Positions 16,443 to 25,101 of a stretch of 63,451 nt of DNA are shown piece after piece. The stretch spans positions 1-63,451 of the forward strand of contig CAJKWD010000003.1 in assembly GCA_905203475.1 (NCBI GenBank), written 5' to 3'. The stretch's first letter is position 1. Every line of letters starts with the position of its first letter. This DNA comes from an uncultured Acholeplasmataceae bacterium. GTDB lineage: Bacteria > Bacillota_I > Bacilli_A > RF39 > UBA660. The position numbers and the translations under genes were made by a program. The notes under the pieces were generated by a model. The model made no database searches. It was not told where the DNA came from and was given only the letters and a program-made list of their open reading frames with translations.

Positions 16443-16471
16443 TTGTCAAAATGCATTGATTTTGTTATAAT
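16443..16471 (+). promoter_or_regulatory. Promoter of tRNA-Met
   Basis: TTGTCA (16443-16448), 17-base spacer, TATAAT (16466-16471), 18 bases before the tRNA. Confidence 0.8.
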
Positions 16472-16489
16472 TAATTCGTTGACTGAAAT

Positions 16490-16566
16490 GGCGATGTAGC
16501 TCAGCTGGCTAGAGCGTCTGGTTCATACCCAGAAGGTCGAGGGTTCGATCCCCCCCGTCGCTACCA
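16490..16566 (+). tRNA. tRNA-Met (CAT), elongator type
   Basis: A 77-nt cloverleaf with acceptor GGCGATG pairing with CGTCGCT (G1-U72 and one internal wobble), discriminator A and encoded CCA. The D arm is AGCTCAGCTGGCTAGAGC, the anticodon loop TTCATAC with anticodon CAT, and the T loop TTCGATC. The sequence closely resembles Bacillus elongator tRNA-Met rather than initiator. Encoded CCA fits Bacilli and contrasts with the tRNA at 56311. Confidence 0.95.
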
Positions 16567-16576
16567 CTAAGCATAG

Positions 16577-16607
16577 AAAACTAGATTGAAACCGTCTAGT
16601 TTTTTCT
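16577..16607 (+). terminator. Terminator after tRNA-Met
   Basis: AAAACTAGA / TCTAGTTTT stem, 9-nt loop, T-rich tail. Confidence 0.85.
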
Positions 16608-16669
16608 TTTATTATTTTTTAAGAGATGATATAATGAAGTTATAAAAAAATAGTAAAGTGAGGAAAACT

Positions 16670-17083
16670 ATGTTAGAAGAACAAGTCAAAGAAGTACTTC
16701 AAATCTATCAATTAAAAAAAGAAAAAGCAATTATATTTGGACATCCGAAAGTAAAAATGAATTGGATCTTGCCATTACCTGGAGTAACAGTCGCATCATT
16801 TGATCAATTTCAACCATTCTTTCTTTATTTTGATGAATTGGGAATTTCTTTTTTTCCATTAGATATCAATCAAAATTATCGTGCAATCGGAAGATCTTTT
16901 CTTTCTTGGAACGATATAGATTATTTTCAGTTTAAGAAAGGTTTATTGGAAGATGAAATACAAATACAACTACAAGGTCAAAAAATAGCAATGAAACTCA
17001 CGAAAAAGAAAGCAATGAATCCATGGGTGAAAGAAAATATGAATTATTTAAAAGACAAGAATTATTTTTATAAGGGTGAGTAA
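16670..17083 (+). CDS. Small protein, possible bacterial PH-like domain
   Basis: A 137-residue soluble protein. The pattern of strands and an aromatic core (FFLYFDELGISFFPL, NYRAIGRSFLSWNDIDYFQF) ending in a helix (NPWVKENMNYLKD) resembles bacterial PH-like (YdjM/YvbH-type) domains; this is a structural guess. GTG 16658 is less likely than ATG 16670, which has GTGAGG upstream. It ends 2 bases before the response regulator start, so it belongs to the same transcript and may be functionally tied to the two-component/ABC module. Confidence 0.7.
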   Translation: MLEEQVKEVLQIYQLKKEKAIIFGHPKVKMNWILPLPGVTVASFDQFQPFFLYFDELGISFFPLDINQNYRAIGRSFLSWNDIDYFQFKKGLLEDEIQIQLQGQKIAMKLTKKKAMNPWVKENMNYLKDKNYFYKGE

Positions 17084-17085
17084 TT

Positions 17086-17754
17086 ATGAAAACAATACTA
17101 ATCATCGAAGACGATCAAAATATTCATGAAATGCTAAAAACATTATTAAAACAAAATGGTTATGAAATAAAAAGTGCTTATTCTGGTACAGAAGCATTAC
17201 TTGTCCATGATCAAACAGTAGATCTTATCCTATTGGATTTAATGTTACCAGGAAAGTCAGGAGAGGAAATTATTCGTGAGTTAAAACAGATTCATGATGT
17301 TCCAATCATTGTCACAAGTGCTTTAAGTGATCTTGATAAGAAACTAAATTTATTCGAATTAGGAGCAGATGATTACGTGACAAAGCCATTTTCTAATGAT
17401 GAATTATTAGCTCGTATCAAAGTTCATCTTAGAAACAATCAAAAAGAAGCACAAGACGTGATACAAGTGGGGGATCTATCGCTGAATAAAAAAACACATC
17501 AAGCGATTTGTCATCATGTTGAACTTCATTTATCAAAAATAGAATTTGATATTTTAGAGTTATTGATGAGAAACCATCATCAGGTCGTTACTAAGAGTAT
17601 GATTTTTGATACAGTTTGGGATACTATGGATTCTGCAGATGAGAATACATTAAATGTTCATATTAGTAAAATTAGGAATAAATTAAAAAAGGCAAATCCA
17701 AACAAAGAATACATAAAAACGATTTGGAGTATTGGCTATCAATTGAAAAATTAA
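17086..17754 (+). CDS. OmpR-family response regulator
   Basis: A 222-residue transcription factor with a receiver domain (1-115): acidic pocket EDD (8-10), phospho-acceptor Asp51 (LLDLMLPGKSG) and Lys100 (VTKPFS). A winged-helix DNA-binding domain (about 130-222) follows, with SKIEFDILELLMRNHHQVVTK and NVHISKIRNKLKK. Its partner kinase is very likely the one at 19596, three genes downstream. A terminator separates the regulator from the ABC genes, but gene order (regulator, ATPase, permease, kinase) fits peptide-antibiotic sensing and resistance modules such as those for bacitracin, cationic peptides or lantibiotics. Confidence 0.92.
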   Translation: MKTILIIEDDQNIHEMLKTLLKQNGYEIKSAYSGTEALLVHDQTVDLILLDLMLPGKSGEEIIRELKQIHDVPIIVTSALSDLDKKLNLFELGADDYVTKPFSNDELLARIKVHLRNNQKEAQDVIQVGDLSLNKKTHQAICHHVELHLSKIEFDILELLMRNHHQVVTKSMIFDTVWDTMDSADENTLNVHISKIRNKLKKANPNKEYIKTIWSIGYQLKN

Positions 17755-17770
17755 TAAAAATTTAAGAATT

Positions 17771-17798
17771 GTGTTAAGAGTTTTTTAACACTTTTTTT
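17771..17798 (+). terminator. Terminator between response regulator and ABC genes
   Basis: GTGTTAA / TTAACAC perfect stem with T run. A TATAAT at 17800-17805 directly downstream could restart transcription for the ABC-kinase genes, though no good -35 box is placed for it. Confidence 0.8.
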
Positions 17799-17827
17799 GT
17801 ATAATGAAATAGGAAAGGGAGATAAAG

Positions 17828-18748
17828 ATGAAAGAAGTTGTATTAAAAACACATAACTTAACTAAAAAATATAAAAAATTTACCGCACTTGATCACGTAA
17901 ATATTACCATTCATCGTGGAGATATTTATGGTTTAATTGGTCGTAATGGAGCTGGTAAGACGACACTTATGAAAGTCATTACGACACTCGCTCCAAAAAC
18001 AGAAGGAGTATTTGAATTGTTTGGATCAGGAGAAGATATAACAGAAACAAAACGTAGAATTGGATGTTTAATTGAAAATCCTGCTTTTTTTGGGAAATTA
18101 ACAGCTTATCAAAACTTGGAGTACTATGCGATACAAAAGGGAATTGTCGATAAAGAACAAATTGATAAAGCCCTAGAATTGGTTGATTTAACAAAACAGA
18201 AAAACAAGAAATTTAAGAATTTCTCACTGGGAATGAAACAGAGATTGGGAATTGCTCTTGCGATATTAGATCACCCTGATTTTATTATTTTAGATGAACC
18301 AATTAACGGATTAGATCCAATTGGTATTAAAGAACTTCGCGATACATTTAAAAAGTTAAATGAAGAACATAATATTACGATTTTAATTTCCAGCCATATA
18401 TTATCGGAATTATATTTACTAGCGAATCGTTTTTGTTTTATTGAACAGGGTCGTGTTTTAAAAGAAATTACAAAAGAAGAATTGGATTTAGCGTGTAGTA
18501 AATGTATTGTTATCAAAGTATTAGATACGAAAAAAGCAGCCGTTGTTTTAGAAAAAGAACTGTATACAACGAATTATAAAGTAATTGATGAACAGGAGAT
18601 TCGACTTTACGATTATTTAAATCAAGTTGCGAAAGTAAATAAAGTATTATCTAAAAACGATGTTGATGTGATGGCAATCTACGAATCAGGTATTTCGTTA
18701 GAAGAGTATTTTGATACTTTAATTAAAGGTGGTGAAGAATATGATTAA
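17828..18748 (+). CDS. ABC transporter ATP-binding protein (BcrA-like)
   Basis: A 306-residue ATPase with Walker A GRNGAGKTT (about 40-48), signature FSLGMKQRLGIA, Walker B FIILDEPINGLDP and the H-loop ISSHILSEL. The roughly 80-residue C-terminal extension is typical of BcrA/LanF-type subunits. It would power the ABC-2 type permease encoded by the overlapping next gene. Linkage to a two-component system suggests export of, or immunity to, a membrane-active peptide antibiotic (family knowledge plus context). The substrate is not readable from sequence. Confidence 0.93.
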   Translation: MKEVVLKTHNLTKKYKKFTALDHVNITIHRGDIYGLIGRNGAGKTTLMKVITTLAPKTEGVFELFGSGEDITETKRRIGCLIENPAFFGKLTAYQNLEYYAIQKGIVDKEQIDKALELVDLTKQKNKKFKNFSLGMKQRLGIALAILDHPDFIILDEPINGLDPIGIKELRDTFKKLNEEHNITILISSHILSELYLLANRFCFIEQGRVLKEITKEELDLACSKCIVIKVLDTKKAAVVLEKELYTTNYKVIDEQEIRLYDYLNQVAKVNKVLSKNDVDVMAIYESGISLEEYFDTLIKGGEEYD

Positions 18749-19580
18749 TATGATCAAAGCAGATTTATATCGCATATTCAAGGGGAAAGCACTTTATATT
18801 TGTGTGCTTGTAATACTCCTTCTAGCTACCATTAGTTGTTATGAAATGTCTCCAGGAAGAATTGGCGTACAAACGGGGTATACGACAGAAAGCAGTATGC
18901 AAGACCAAGAAACGATAGATAAGATCAATGATACCAATTCTTTACAAGAAACAAGAGAAATTATGAAAGAAACGGGTTCTTTTCCTGTAGATCAATCTCA
19001 GATGGGAGCCAATGCGAATTTATATTATTTCTTTATTGTTGTAGTAGTCATTGTTCTTGTCACGGATTTATCTAATTCTACGGTTAAAAACACATTATCT
19101 TCAGCGATTTCAAGAAAAAAATATTACTTCGCAAAATTATGTACTTGTCTTTTACTATGTACAGGTCTGATTCTCATAAATAATTATGGAAGTTATCTGA
19201 TTAATCTCATGATGAATGGAAGTAATTTTTCGTCGGGAATTTTAGAAATTACAAAACTAACAGTACTACAATTACCAATGATGTATGGTATAATAAGTTT
19301 GTTAGTTTGTATTGGATTTTTGTTCCGTAAAACTGCAACTTTTAATGGAATTACACTTCCATTCATTATGGTAGTACAAATGATAATCATGGGAATCTCT
19401 ACGTTATTTGAATTAAATGTAGATAAGATATTGAGTTATGAGTTTCAATATGTATTAATGAATTTGGTATCAAATCCAACAACAACTTATCTAATACAAA
19501 CACTGATTCTTGCTTTTAGCTATATTGTGATATTTAATTTGATTGGATATTACGCTTTCAAAAAAGCAGAAATTAAATAG
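18741..19580 (+). CDS. ABC-2 type permease
   Basis: A 279-residue membrane protein with about six hydrophobic segments. The first is at 16-34; a loop of roughly 60 hydrophilic residues follows, then segments beginning NLYYFFIVVVVIVLVTDLS and CLLLCTGLILINNYGSYLI. This is the layout of BcrB/LanE-type ABC-2 permeases. ATG 18741 is chosen because GGTGA sits 5 bases upstream; the start lies inside the end of the ATPase gene, so translation is coupled. Together with the ATPase it forms a small two-gene transporter between a response regulator and its kinase. Confidence 0.88.
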   Translation: MINMIKADLYRIFKGKALYICVLVILLLATISCYEMSPGRIGVQTGYTTESSMQDQETIDKINDTNSLQETREIMKETGSFPVDQSQMGANANLYYFFIVVVVIVLVTDLSNSTVKNTLSSAISRKKYYFAKLCTCLLLCTGLILINNYGSYLINLMMNGSNFSSGILEITKLTVLQLPMMYGIISLLVCIGFLFRKTATFNGITLPFIMVVQMIIMGISTLFELNVDKILSYEFQYVLMNLVSNPTTTYLIQTLILAFSYIVIFNLIGYYAFKKAEIK

Positions 19581-19595
19581 AGAGGTAGTGAGCGT

Positions 19596-20495
19596 ATGGG
19601 ACTAATTGTAATCATGTTATGTATGATTGTATTGATCCTTGCTTGCTATCTTTTTTTCATGCAAAGGGAATTAAGACGATTACAAAAAGAACTGAGTACA
19701 GTTTTAACAGAAAAGACCAATGCAGTTGTGCATACAGAATTTTCTTCAAAGGAAATAAAAAAGCTTGTCCAAACAATCAATCAACAAGTCATACTTGTAA
19801 AGCAAAAAGAGAGTATGGTAGAACATCAAAATCACCAGTTTACCAAGATGATACGTAATATCTCTCATGATCTTAGAACACCACTTACTTCTGCGTTAGG
19901 TTATATTGATATTTTACAAAAAAGTGATTGTTCAGAAGAAGAAAAATTAAAAAACTTAAAAATTATAGAAGAAAGATTACAAAGATTATCAGAATTAATT
20001 GAGTCTTTCTTTGCATTTGCGAAAATTATTTCTGATGAAGGAAATATAGAAATGGATGTTGTAAATGTCATTGCAGTCATTGAAAAATCAATCTCACATC
20101 ATTATGATGATTTCTCAAGTGCAAAAAGAATGATTCGATTTCAAACTACGAAAAGAAAAATTTCTATGATTTCGAATGAAACGATGTTATTAAGAGTATT
20201 TGATAATTTGATTCGCAATGCTTATAAACATAGTCGTGGAGATTTAGAAATTCAAGTAACAGTAGGAAAAGAAATGACAATTCTATTTCAAAATAAATTA
20301 TTGTACCCGGAATTAGATGTCAATAAAATATTTGATGAATTTTATACGGTTGATATTTCTAGAACAAGAGGAAATACAGGATTGGGGTTAGCGATTGCAA
20401 AAGAGTTCGTAGAACAATTGGGTGGTCATATCTTTGCTAGAAAGAAACAGAAACAGTTACAAATACTTCTCACATTTCCATTAAAAGAGAAATAG
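19596..20495 (+). CDS. Sensor histidine kinase
   Basis: A 299-residue kinase with one N-terminal membrane helix (VIMLCMIVLILACYLFFM), a coiled-coil linker, the phospho-acceptor His91 in ISHDLRTPLTSALGY, N-box NLIRNAYKH and G-box NTGLGLAIAKEF. It has no extracellular sensor domain, so it may sense through the adjacent ABC transporter or within the membrane, as peptide-antibiotic kinases do (inference). It follows the permease by 15 bases. The cognate regulator is most likely the protein at 17086. Confidence 0.92.
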   Translation: MGLIVIMLCMIVLILACYLFFMQRELRRLQKELSTVLTEKTNAVVHTEFSSKEIKKLVQTINQQVILVKQKESMVEHQNHQFTKMIRNISHDLRTPLTSALGYIDILQKSDCSEEEKLKNLKIIEERLQRLSELIESFFAFAKIISDEGNIEMDVVNVIAVIEKSISHHYDDFSSAKRMIRFQTTKRKISMISNETMLLRVFDNLIRNAYKHSRGDLEIQVTVGKEMTILFQNKLLYPELDVNKIFDEFYTVDISRTRGNTGLGLAIAKEFVEQLGGHIFARKKQKQLQILLTFPLKEK

Positions 20496-20510
20496 AAAGA
20501 GGGAGGCTAA

Positions 20511-21263
20511 ATGCGTGATATTGATTGGTTGATATTTTTATTTCTTGGTGTTTTTCTTCTTTTTCTCCTTGTTTTGTATGTTTTGAAAAAGAAGTTTCAA
20601 ATGACAAACAAACGATTTCTCATCTGTCTTACTGTCTCTCTTTTGCTTGCGTTGTTTCTTTTTGTAGTGGTTTTTCTTTTGTATCGCTATAACTATATTC
20701 CACATAAAAGGTATAGTAATGAACAATTTTCTATTCCCACTTATCAAAGTAAGATGGATCGTGATGAAGATGGGATCGATGATCAGACTGATATTTTAAA
20801 TAGTGTAAAGGAATATATCGCAACGAAACCAAAATATAAAAGTAAATACTATGTCGGTGGATATCCAGATGATGAATACGGAGTATGTACTGATGTCGTT
20901 GCTTTTGGATTAAAAGGAGCAGGATATGATTTAAGAAAATTAGTCTACGAAGATATTCTTTCCCATCCAGATGATTATGGTATTGATATCGTTGACAAAG
21001 ATATTGATTTCCGGAGAGTTCGTAATCTAAAAGTCTATTTTGAACATCACGCCATTCGTCTTACAACGGATATTACCAAAATAGAAGCGTGGCAAGGTGG
21101 AGATATTGTTGTTTTTGAAAACCATATAGGAATGATATCAGATAAGAGGAATCAAAAAGGAATTCCATTTATTATTCATCATATTAGTAATTATCAAAGT
21201 AATTATGAAGAAGATATATTAGAAATTAGAAAAGATATTGTTGGACATTATCGCATGAGTTAA
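20511..21263 (+). CDS. DUF1287 membrane-anchored protein (NlpC/P60-like fold)
   Basis: A 250-residue protein with two N-terminal hydrophobic segments (about 5-25 and 36-60). The DUF1287 core has DRDEDGIDDQTDILNSV, GVCTDVVAFGLKGAGYDL (the Cys is the likely nucleophile), a His-containing strand (GDIVVFENHIGMI) and IIHHISN. The fold is related to NlpC/P60 cysteine peptidases; the substrate is unproven, with cell-wall peptides the usual guess. It starts 15 bases after the kinase gene and may belong to the same transcript, fitting an envelope-stress role. Confidence 0.85.
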   Translation: MRDIDWLIFLFLGVFLLFLLVLYVLKKKFQMTNKRFLICLTVSLLLALFLFVVVFLLYRYNYIPHKRYSNEQFSIPTYQSKMDRDEDGIDDQTDILNSVKEYIATKPKYKSKYYVGGYPDDEYGVCTDVVAFGLKGAGYDLRKLVYEDILSHPDDYGIDIVDKDIDFRRVRNLKVYFEHHAIRLTTDITKIEAWQGGDIVVFENHIGMISDKRNQKGIPFIIHHISNYQSNYEEDILEIRKDIVGHYRMS

Positions 21264-21299
21264 AAAAATAAATGGTTTGTATGAAAGGAAGACGATACT

Positions 21300-21659
21300 A
21301 TGAACCTGGTAGTGACATTGTTTTTGGTTTTTATCATTACAATGATGATTTCTTTTTTATTTGAACAATTGGATCGTAAATACGATTTGAGATTGAAATA
21401 TTTCTCTGTTGTCGCAAAAAACAAATTTTTATACTATGCTATTTTCACACTGTGGGGAGTCATTTTACTTTTCTTAATTCTTTTTACATATCCAACGCAT
21501 CACTATGGAAAGTTTCTTTTTGTGATCGTTTACTTTTCCTTGTTTCTCTGTTTCTATCATCATATGAAAGATTGGAAGATGGCACACAGTATTTACATCG
21601 AACATGCGAAATTACTGATCAAAGCCAAAGAAAAAGAGAGAAAGAAAAGGAAAAAATAG
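21300..21659 (+). CDS. Small membrane protein
   Basis: A 119-residue protein with three or four hydrophobic segments (NLVVTLFLVFIITMMISFLF; FLYYAIFTLWGVILLFLILF; FLFVIVYFSLFLCFY) and a strongly basic C-terminal tail (KAKEKERKKRKK). No family recognised. It ends 11 bases before the XRE regulator and has a GAAGGAAG ribosome site, so it sits in the operon that continues from the kinase/DUF1287 genes. Confidence 0.7.
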   Translation: MNLVVTLFLVFIITMMISFLFEQLDRKYDLRLKYFSVVAKNKFLYYAIFTLWGVILLFLILFTYPTHHYGKFLFVIVYFSLFLCFYHHMKDWKMAHSIYIEHAKLLIKAKEKERKKRKK

Positions 21660-21670
21660 GGAGGAATGAT

Positions 21671-22111
21671 ATGAGTTTAGGAAATGATTTATTGCAAGCG
21701 AGAAAGAAATCTGGTTTATCACCGGAGATGGTTGCAGAGAAGTTAGGGGTTCGTAGGCAGACAATATCTAATTGGGAAACAGGTGAGACGATTCCTAACC
21801 TTGATCACTTAAAAAAACTAGCACGCCTTTATCAATTACCACTAGATCAAATTTATTCTCAGTTATGTCAAATAGAACACGTCATTGAAACTTCAGATGA
21901 GAAAACAGACGGGAAAATTGATTGGACGAATGCTTGGGGAAAGAAGTATCCCATTTTAGTAAGATATCAAAGTGAAGTGAATATTCCAAAGTATGCGAAA
22001 GAAATTCGTAGGTTGTTTCATGAATTACAACAAGAATACCACTATAATGAATTAGAGGCCATGTTGGTTTTGAAAGATATTTTATATCATGAATGGAAAG
22101 ATCATAAATAG
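21671..22111 (+). CDS. XRE-family transcriptional regulator
   Basis: A 146-residue regulator. An N-terminal Cro/C1 helix-turn-helix (LLQARKKSGLSPEMVAEKLG, RRQTISNWETG) spans about residues 7-61, followed by an 80-residue helical C-terminus with Trp-rich stretches (WTNAWGKKYPIL). The C-terminal part is not a recognised ligand-binding domain. ATG 21671 follows GGGAGGA. Target genes are unknown; it may control the preceding membrane-protein cluster. Confidence 0.88.
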   Translation: MSLGNDLLQARKKSGLSPEMVAEKLGVRRQTISNWETGETIPNLDHLKKLARLYQLPLDQIYSQLCQIEHVIETSDEKTDGKIDWTNAWGKKYPILVRYQSEVNIPKYAKEIRRLFHELQQEYHYNELEAMLVLKDILYHEWKDHK

Positions 22112-22158
22112 TGTTTTTATTTTGTTGTATAATAAATTTATAGATAGGAGAGTTATTT

Positions 22159-22791
22159 ATGTTAGAAGGAATACAAGTGTTATGTCATAGTAGTATTCGT
22201 ATTAAAAGAGATAGGACGATTTATTTTGATCCATTTCAAATAAAGCAAGATTATAATGATGCGGATATTGTCTTTATTACACATGATCATTATGATCATT
22301 ATTCAGAAGAAGATTTAAAGAGGGTAGTAAAGAGGGATACTGTTGTTGTCGCACCAATGGATTTAAAAGAAAAGTTATTAAATCATGGTTTTCAGATAGA
22401 ACAGATGATTCTTGTAGAACCGAATCAAACTTATCAAGTAAAAGGAATCGAGGTGCATACGATTCCTGCTTATAATACCAATAAAGCATTCCATAAGAAA
22501 GAATACGGTTGGGTAGGATATTTGATCATATTAGATGGAATTACTTATTATATAGCAGGAGATACGGATATTACAGAGGAAAATAAAAAAGTAAGATGTG
22601 ATGTTGCTTTTGTACCAGTAGGTGGTACTTATACGATGACTTATGAAGAAGCTGCTCGTCTTGTTAATCAGATTCATCCTAAGATTGCTGTTCCAATCCA
22701 TTATGGAAGTATTGTTGGCACAAAAGAAGATGGAAAGAAGTTTTCTGAGTTATTAGATCCAGATATTACATGTCAAATCTTTATTTCATAA
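22159..22791 (+). CDS. Metallo-beta-lactamase-fold hydrolase (UPF0173-like)
   Basis: A 210-residue hydrolase of the MBL superfamily. Strand-turn motifs LCHSSIRIK and YFDPF are followed by the metal-binding HDHYDHYS (HxHxDH) at about 39-46, AGDTD (about 134) as the bridging ligand region and IPIHYG as the last His. It is of the compact UPF0173/YtkL class without extra domains. The physiological substrate is unknown. It stands alone, with AGATAGGAGAG upstream. Confidence 0.88.
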   Translation: MLEGIQVLCHSSIRIKRDRTIYFDPFQIKQDYNDADIVFITHDHYDHYSEEDLKRVVKRDTVVVAPMDLKEKLLNHGFQIEQMILVEPNQTYQVKGIEVHTIPAYNTNKAFHKKEYGWVGYLIILDGITYYIAGDTDITEENKKVRCDVAFVPVGGTYTMTYEEAARLVNQIHPKIAVPIHYGSIVGTKEDGKKFSELLDPDITCQIFIS

Positions 22792-22940
22792 ACAAATCGT
22801 AGATAGAAAAATAGTGTCGATCAGAAGATATCAAAATACGATAGAAGAGCACTTTACAAAATATACTTCTCATAGTATATTAAAATTGTAAAAGATAAAT
22901 CATATACTTTTATATACTAGAAATAAGAAAGGGTGATGAT

Positions 22941-23504
22941 ATGAGAAAAGATATTAAGACAACAGAAGCTATTTTTCCAATGCCAGTTTTAATGATTGCG
23001 ACATATAATGAAGATGGTAGTGTCGATGTTATGAATGCTGCTTGGGGTACGATGTTAGATAGAAATCAAGTCATATTAAATTTAACAGAAACCCATAAGA
23101 CAGTAAAAAATATGAAGATGAGGAAAGCATTTACAGTGAGTATTGCCGATGTGGATCATGTCAAAGAAGCTGATTATTTTGGCATTGTATCAGGAAATAA
23201 CACACCAGATAAGTTTGAAAAGAGTGGACTTACTTACACCCATTCTGAACATGTAGATGCTCCAATTATCAATGAATTTCCATTATGTATGGAATGTGAA
23301 TTTATCGAATATCAAGATGATGAATACGGTTGTGGTGTCATTGGTAAAGTAGTGAATGTCACCGCTGATGAACATGTTTTCACAGATGGACAAGTAGATA
23401 TTGAAAAAGTAAATGCCATTGCCTTTGATCCATATACGCATGGATACTATAAAGTAACAGGAAGAGTAGGAGAAGCCTTTAAAGACGGTTTACAATTAAA
23501 ATAG
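22941..23504 (+). CDS. Flavin reductase-like domain protein
   Basis: A 187-residue FMN-binding split-barrel protein. The start (FPMPVLMIATYNEDGSVDVMNAAWGTM) and middle (HKTVKNMKMRKAFTVSI, DYFGIVSGNN, SLEC-like CMECEF) match flavoredoxin-type flavin reductase-like proteins of anaerobes. Probably an FMN-dependent electron-transfer or reductase protein; substrate not assigned. The 149 bases upstream are AT-rich with no structure I can name. A strong terminator follows. Confidence 0.87.
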   Translation: MRKDIKTTEAIFPMPVLMIATYNEDGSVDVMNAAWGTMLDRNQVILNLTETHKTVKNMKMRKAFTVSIADVDHVKEADYFGIVSGNNTPDKFEKSGLTYTHSEHVDAPIINEFPLCMECEFIEYQDDEYGCGVIGKVVNVTADEHVFTDGQVDIEKVNAIAFDPYTHGYYKVTGRVGEAFKDGLQLK

Positions 23505-23530
23505 ATTATCAGAGCTGATAATCTTTTTTT
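23504..23530 (+). terminator. Terminator
   Basis: GATTATCA / TGATAATC stem, loop GAGC, then seven T, right at the stop codon of the flavin reductase-like gene. Confidence 0.85.
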
Positions 23531-23560
23531 GTAAAGTTTTACCAAACATCAAAAAGTTAT

Positions 23561-23588
23561 TTCAACGAACAAATGTTTGTGTTAAAAT
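23561..23588 (+). promoter_or_regulatory. Promoter with LexA (SOS) box
   Basis: CGAAC-AAAT-GTTTG (23566-23579) differs from the Gram-positive LexA consensus CGAACNNNNGTTCG at one base. It lies between a -35-like TTCAAC (23561-23566) and TAAAAT (23583-23588), where bound LexA would block RNA polymerase. The gene downstream is a Y-family polymerase, as expected for an SOS unit. Confidence 0.8.
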
Positions 23589-23604
23589 AAGAGTGGTGGT
23601 AGAA

Positions 23605-25101
23605 ATGGAACCTGTTTATTTATGTATTGATTTAAAAAGTTTTTATGCTTCAGTAGAGTGTGTCGAAAGAGGATTAGATCCCTTAACGACCAATTTAGTT
23701 GTTGCTGATTCCTCTAGAACAGAAAAGACCATTTGTTTGGCTATTAGTCCTTCTTTAAAGCAATATGGACTGGGAGGTAGAGCAAGACTATTTGAAGTCG
23801 TACAAAAAGTAAAAGAAATCAATTACCAACGAAAAAGAAAAAAACATTATCGATCTTTTACTGGTAAATCTTACAACGATATAGAGTTAAAAGAAGATTT
23901 AAAAAAAGAGTTAGATTTTATCATTGCTCCCCCTAGAATGGCTTATTATATGGAATATTCTACTAGGATTTACAATATTTATTTAAAACATATGGCTCCA
24001 GAAGATATTTTTGTGTATTCGATCGACGAAGTTTTTTGTGATATTACAAATTATTTAAAATATGGTTCATTGACTGCAAAAGAATTTGTTACCAATCTGA
24101 TTCAAGAAGTGTACGAAGAAACAGGAATTACTGCAACCGCAGGAATTGGAAGTAATCTTTTTCTCGCTAAAGTAGCAATGGATGTTGTGGCCAAACGCCA
24201 AAAGCCTAATGCTTATGGAGTAAGAATTGCAGAGTTAGATGAAATGACTTATCGTAAAGAATTATGGAGTCATCAACCGATTACGGATATTTGGCGAGTA
24301 GGAAGAGGAATTGCCAATAAATTACATCAATACCACATCGATACGATGGGAGATATTGCGAGATGCTCTATCGAAAATGAAGATTTATTATATCGTCTAT
24401 TCGGAGTTAATGCGGAAATTTTGATCGATCATGCTTGGGGGTATGAACCATGTACGATGAAATCTATCAAAAATTATAAACCTACTTCTAAAAGTATTCA
24501 TTCAGGTCAAGTATTATCCTGCCCCTATACTTATGAAAAAGCAAAGTTAATTGTACGAGAAATGGCAGATTTACTAGCCCTTGATTTAGTATCTAAAAAA
24601 TTAGTGACAGATCAATTAACTTTGACGATTGGCTATGATATTAAAAACATCACAGATCGCAATATTCCCTATAATGGAGAAGTTGTAACAGATATGTACG
24701 GTCGTAAGATTCCCAAACACACCCATGGCACCATTCATATTTCTCATAAAACATCATCTTCTAAAGAAATTATGAAACAGATGATAACACTCTTTGAACA
24801 AATTACCAATCGTTATTTACTCATAAAAAGAATTCATATGAGCGCCATTCATGTCACAAAAGAAGAACTAGAAAACAAGAAAGCGCATTACGAGCAGTTG
24901 GAATTATTTACGAGTGTAGAAGTACAAAGCAAGCGAATTGATCAAGAGAAAAAAGAAGAACAAGAAGAGAGAATCTTACAAGAGGTGTTATTAAATATGA
25001 AAGAAAAATATGGAAAGAATGCGATTTTAAAAGGAATGAATTTAAAAGAAGGAGCAACTACCAAAGAGAGAAACGTACAAATAGGTGGTCATCATGCTTA
25101 A
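23605..25101 (+). CDS. Y-family DNA polymerase (UvrX/YqjW, UmuC-like)
   Basis: A 498-residue translesion polymerase. Palm motif CIDLKSFYASVECVERG holds the first catalytic Asp; the second acidic pair is in YSIDEVFCDIT. Helix-hairpin-helix and little-finger regions follow (AGIGSNLFLAKVAMDVVAK; DIWRVGRGIANKLHQY). The insert and length match UmuC-like UvrX/YqjW polymerases of Firmicutes rather than short DinB. ATG 23605 is preferred over GTG 23593/23596. A LexA box lies in the promoter and a YolD-like gene overlaps the 3' end, the standard arrangement for this subgroup. Confidence 0.92.
   Translation: MEPVYLCIDLKSFYASVECVERGLDPLTTNLVVADSSRTEKTICLAISPSLKQYGLGGRARLFEVVQKVKEINYQRKRKKHYRSFTGKSYNDIELKEDLKKELDFIIAPPRMAYYMEYSTRIYNIYLKHMAPEDIFVYSIDEVFCDITNYLKYGSLTAKEFVTNLIQEVYEETGITATAGIGSNLFLAKVAMDVVAKRQKPNAYGVRIAELDEMTYRKELWSHQPITDIWRVGRGIANKLHQYHIDTMGDIARCSIENEDLLYRLFGVNAEILIDHAWGYEPCTMKSIKNYKPTSKSIHSGQVLSCPYTYEKAKLIVREMADLLALDLVSKKLVTDQLTLTIGYDIKNITDRNIPYNGEVVTDMYGRKIPKHTHGTIHISHKTSSSKEIMKQMITLFEQITNRYLLIKRIHMSAIHVTKEELENKKAHYEQLELFTSVEVQSKRIDQEKKEEQEERILQEVLLNMKEKYGKNAILKGMNLKEGATTKERNVQIGGHHA

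Noticed and set aside
22792..22940. Riboswitch or small RNA upstream of the flavin reductase-like gene
   Set aside because: The 149 bases are AT-rich without a stable hairpin or recognisable aptamer core.
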